DNA from: Pyramidobacter sp.
Lineage (GTDB): Bacteria > Synergistota > Synergistia > Synergistales > Dethiosulfovibrionaceae
Length of the DNA stretch: 6,946 nucleotides
Direction of reading: 5' to 3'
Assembly: GCA_017940445.1 (NCBI GenBank)
Contig: JAGAYQ010000451.1
Coordinates: 1-6,946, forward strand
Part shown: piece by piece, positions 4,708-6,946 of the stretch
Position numbering within the stretch: the first letter of the stretch is position 1
Layout: the number at the start of each line of letters is the position of its first letter
Program-made: the position numbers and the translations under genes
Notes under the pieces: generated by a model
What the model was told of the DNA's origin: nothing
Databases searched by the model: none
Seen by the model: only the letters and a program-made list of their open reading frames with translations

Positions 4708-6372
4708 ATGTCATATCGTCGTTTCCGTTCCGTTTTCGCGCTCGCGGCCCTTTTGCTCGCGGCGTTCGCTTCCGTCGCTCTGGCAGCTGAGGGCGACGCG
4801 CCCGCGCCGAATTTCGGCGCTCTGTCGCTGTTGCCGCCGTTTGCGGCCATCGCCCTCTGCCTGATCACCCGCGAGGTCATCCCCTCGCTGTTCGTGGGCA
4901 GCTGGATCGCCGGCACAATGGTGTGCGGCTGGAACCCCATCCTGGGCTTCGGCAAGGCCATCGAGCAGATCTGGAACTCGCTGGGCGACCCGTGGGGCGC
5001 GCGCATCGTCATGACCTGCATCGTCATGAGCGGCATGGTGGGCATCATGCAGGCGGGCGGCGGCGTGCGCGCCGCGATCCGGGCCCTGTCGCGCAAGGTG
5101 AAAAGCAGCCGCAGCTCGCAGTTTTTCACGGCGCTGGCCGGCGTGATCATCTTCTTTGAGGATTACGTGACCGCCGCCGTCGTCGGCACGACAATGCGCC
5201 CCATCAGCGACAGCTACCGCGTCTCCAAGGAAAAGCTGTCGTACCTGGTCGACAGCACCGCCGCGCCCGTCGCCGCCATCGCCGGCGTTTCGTCGTGGGT
5301 GGCCTACATGGTCGGCCAGATCGGCAAGCAGTTCGCCGAACTGGGCATCACCAGCAGCTACTACAACACCTATCTCCAGTCCGTTCCGTTCGTGTTCTAC
5401 AATCTGCTCGCCCTGCTCCTGGTCGCCCTTGTCGTCGCCACCGGCCGCGACTTCGGCCCGATGCTGAACGCCGAGCTGCGCGCCCGCACCGAAGGAAAGG
5501 TGCTGCGCGACGGCGCGATGCCGCTCACATCCGGCGCCGGCGATCCCGACCTGGAAGCCGACGAAAACGCTCCCGACCGCGTGTGCAACTTCATTTTGCC
5601 GGTGCTGTTCCTGGTCGGCTCCATCGTGACGATGCTGCTGGTCACGGGCGGCTATCCCAAGGTGAGCCTGAGCGAGGCCATGGCCAACTCCGACAGCTCC
5701 CGTTCGCTGATCTTCGGCTCGTATGCTTCCGTCGTGCTGACGCTGGCGCTGTTTGCCGTGCAGAAGGGCACGCCCATGCCGCGGCTGCTGCGCGGTTTCC
5801 TCAAGGGCGGTCAGGCGGTGTTCATCGGCTCGATGATCCTGATCTATGCCTGGGGCATCAGCGCTTCGATCAAATCGGTCGGCACCGCGGCCTACATCGT
5901 CAGCATCACCAAAGATTTCCTCACGCCCGCGTGGATCCCGCTGCTGACCTTCCTCACCGGCATGGTCGTCTCCTTCTGCACGGGAACGAGCTACGGCACC
6001 ATGGGCATCCTCATGCCGCTCGTCGTCCCGCTGCTGGCCAAGGTCTCGGCCCAGGCGGGCATCGACATGATGACCTACATGCTGCCCACCGTCGGCGCCG
6101 TCTTTGCCGGAGCCGTGTTCGGCGACCACTGCAGCCCCATCAGCGACACCACGATCATGTCGTCGATGTTCTGCGGCGCTGATCACGTCGATCATGTCCG
6201 TACGCAGATGCCCTACGCGCTGCTCGCCGGCCTCGGCGCCGGCGCGGCCTATTCGTGCATCGCCTTCGGCACCGGTCTTGCTGCGGCGCTTGCCGCCGGC
6301 GCGGCCGTCGTCGTCGTCGTGTTCTTCGCCGTCTCCAAGAAGGTGCCGGATTACAGGCCTGAAGAACAGTAG
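4708..6372 (+). CDS. NhaC-superfamily Na+/H+ antiporter-like transporter, possible lysine carrier
   Basis: The protein has 554 residues and is polytopic in the inner membrane. Signature blocks of the NhaC/Na+-H+ antiporter family are FFEDYVTAAVVGTTMRPISD (149-168), STAAPVAAIAGVSSW (183-197), FCTGTSYGTMGILMPLVVPL (423-442) and GAVFGDHCSPISDTTIMSS (468-486). Acidic residues inside membrane segments, such as E151, D152 and D473, are candidates for ion coupling. The N-terminus (1-27) looks like a signal peptide: basic MSYRRFR, a hydrophobic core, then VALAAEG. A cleaved or extra first segment is possible. ATG 4708 is chosen because AAGGAGGA (4691-4698) lies 9 nt upstream; the frame is open further upstream but overlaps lysA. 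Family members exchange Na+ for protons or carry organic and amino acids. Its position behind a lysine-type T-box and lysA suggests lysine, which is inference. V534-V538 is encoded by a short GTC run. Confidence 0.88.
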   Translation: MSYRRFRSVFALAALLLAAFASVALAAEGDAPAPNFGALSLLPPFAAIALCLITREVIPSLFVGSWIAGTMVCGWNPILGFGKAIEQIWNSLGDPWGARIVMTCIVMSGMVGIMQAGGGVRAAIRALSRKVKSSRSSQFFTALAGVIIFFEDYVTAAVVGTTMRPISDSYRVSKEKLSYLVDSTAAPVAAIAGVSSWVAYMVGQIGKQFAELGITSSYYNTYLQSVPFVFYNLLALLLVALVVATGRDFGPMLNAELRARTEGKVLRDGAMPLTSGAGDPDLEADENAPDRVCNFILPVLFLVGSIVTMLLVTGGYPKVSLSEAMANSDSSRSLIFGSYASVVLTLALFAVQKGTPMPRLLRGFLKGGQAVFIGSMILIYAWGISASIKSVGTAAYIVSITKDFLTPAWIPLLTFLTGMVVSFCTGTSYGTMGILMPLVVPLLAKVSAQAGIDMMTYMLPTVGAVFAGAVFGDHCSPISDTTIMSSMFCGADHVDHVRTQMPYALLAGLGAGAAYSCIAFGTGLAAALAAGAAVVVVVFFAVSKKVPDYRPEEQ

Positions 6373-6394
6373 CTCTCATCAGTACCCAAACTTC

Positions 6395-6442
6395 AAGGAC
6401 GTGCCCCGGCCATTTCGGCTGAGGCACGTCCTTAAATTTTTT
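6395..6442 (+). terminator. Intrinsic terminator of the lysA-transporter unit
   Basis: AAGGACGTGCC (6395-6405) pairs perfectly with GGCACGTCCTT (6423-6433). A small inner GCC/GGC stem follows, then AAATTTTTT (6434-6442 region). It lies 22 nt after the transporter stop. Confidence 0.88.
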
Positions 6443-6461
6443 CTCTTTCTCGTCATTTTCA

Positions 6462-6480
6462 TTCAATTTGTAAAATTGAA
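6462..6480. promoter_or_regulatory. Perfect 8-bp inverted repeat, possible operator
   Basis: TTCAATTT (6462-6469) and AAATTGAA (6473-6480) surround GTA. It lies about 45 nt upstream of the -35 of the next gene. There is no GC core or T-run, so it is not a terminator; a regulator site is possible. Confidence 0.35.
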
Positions 6481-6524
6481 ATAACATCTCAACTGAAACA
6501 TTAACGAACACAATGAAAAACTCG

Positions 6525-6553
6525 TTTACAATTCGCGCGCCGTCGCGTAAAAT
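6525..6553 (+). promoter_or_regulatory. Sigma-70-type promoter of the ABC binding-protein gene
   Basis: TTTACA (6525-6530, 5 of 6) and TAAAAT (6548-6553, 5 of 6) are 17 nt apart. A transcript from about 6560 would carry an 85-90 nt leader that includes the palindrome CCGCGCGCGG (6567-6576). The region between the terminator at 6442 and this promoter holds no gene. Confidence 0.75.
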
Positions 6554-6646
6554 ACCAATTTAACAACCGCGCGCGGAAAGAATTATACGATTTATATTTC
6601 GCCTTCCGGCAGCGCGGGAAATCCCAACCCGAAAGGATGTTTTGAC

Positions 6647-6946
6647 ATGAACAAGAAAGTTTTCGCTCTTGCAGCAGTGTTTGCGATGTTTGCCGCTTCC
6701 GCCTTCGCCGCGGACGCGTTCAAGATCGGCGGCACGGGACCGCTCACCGGCGGCGCCGCCATTTACGGCAACGCGGTGAAAAACGGCGCACAGATCGCCG
6801 CTGACGAGATCAACGCCGCGGGCACGATCAAGGTGGAAGTAAAGTACGAGGACGACACGCACGACGCGGAGAAAGCCGTCAACGCCTACAACGCGCTCAA
6901 GGACTGGGGGATGCAGATCTCGATGGGCTCGGTCACGTCGAAGCCC
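6647..6946 (+). CDS. Branched-chain amino acid-type ABC transporter substrate-binding protein (partial, 3' end outside window)
   Basis: The first 100 codons are present. Residues 1-21 form a Sec signal peptide: MNKK, a hydrophobic stretch, then SAFA before AD. There is no lipobox cysteine, so the mature protein should be free in the periplasm, which indicates a Gram-negative envelope. The mature part starts FKIGGTGPLTGGAAIYGNAV (25-44), followed by GAQIAADEINAAG (47-59). This is the first beta-strand and helix of LivJ/LivK-type (Peripla_BP_6) type I binding proteins. Members capture branched-chain or other amino acids and pass them to LivHMGF permeases. The ATG is preceded by AAGGA (6633-6637) with a 9-nt gap. 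The specific ligand is unknown; permease genes would be expected beyond the window. It has its own promoter and is isolated from the upstream operon by a terminator. Confidence 0.9.
   Translation, partial: MNKKVFALAAVFAMFAASAFAADAFKIGGTGPLTGGAAIYGNAVKNGAQIAADEINAAGTIKVEVKYEDDTHDAEKAVNAYNALKDWGMQISMGSVTSKP

Noticed and set aside
4711..6195. 494-codon minus-strand frame opposite the NhaC-family gene
   Set aside because: Composition is rich in D, H, G, R and A without hydrophobic core patterns or motifs; it is a shadow of the real gene.
6306..6320. Short GTC run in the NhaC-family gene, considered as a phase-variable tract
   Set aside because: A triplet repeat of about five units keeps the frame and merely encodes valines in a membrane segment.

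Overview
The window looks like chromosomal DNA of a moderately GC-rich (about 60% in genes), AT-rich-in-gaps, amino-acid-fermenting anaerobe. Sec-type signal peptides, a branched-chain amino acid binding protein with a free N-terminus after cleavage (no lipobox), an AbgT carrier and an NhaC-type carrier fit a member of the Synergistota (Pyramidobacter-like). This placement is inference from gene style, not a database match.

Layout. 3-125: last 40 codons of gyrB (DNA gyrase B), then a purine-rich degenerate repeat and a strong terminator. 419-1972: an AbgT-family transporter with its own promoter, which lies inside a set of inverted and direct TACAA/TTGTA elements. 1985-2086: two hairpins. The first is a bidirectional terminator; the second serves the convergent minus-strand gene. 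2114-2728 (minus): a cytidylate-kinase-like protein with a degenerate P-loop. 2745-2929: divergent intergenic region. 2930-3388: a consensus sigma-70 promoter followed by a leader of about 425 nt that is a T-box riboswitch. 3389-4642: lysA, diaminopimelate decarboxylase. 4708-6372: an NhaC-superfamily antiporter or amino acid carrier, probably co-transcribed with lysA. 6395-6442: terminator. 6525-6553: promoter. 6647-6946: first 100 codons of a LivJ/LivK-type ABC substrate-binding protein, cut by the window end.

How the parts work together. The centre is a lysine module: the T-box leader most plausibly reads AAG (Lys) in its specifier loop, so uncharged tRNA-Lys should switch on lysA, the last step of lysine synthesis. 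The following NhaC-family gene could move lysine, since some members of that superfamily have been predicted from lysine riboswitch regulons to be lysine transporters. The most unusual point is that this leader has one specifier stem (Stem I) but two complete antiterminator/terminator modules in series. Each carries the same 21-nt T-box core, 110 nt apart, and each is followed by its own intrinsic terminator. The flanking transporters and the binding protein are separate transcription units, each bounded by recognisable promoters and terminators.
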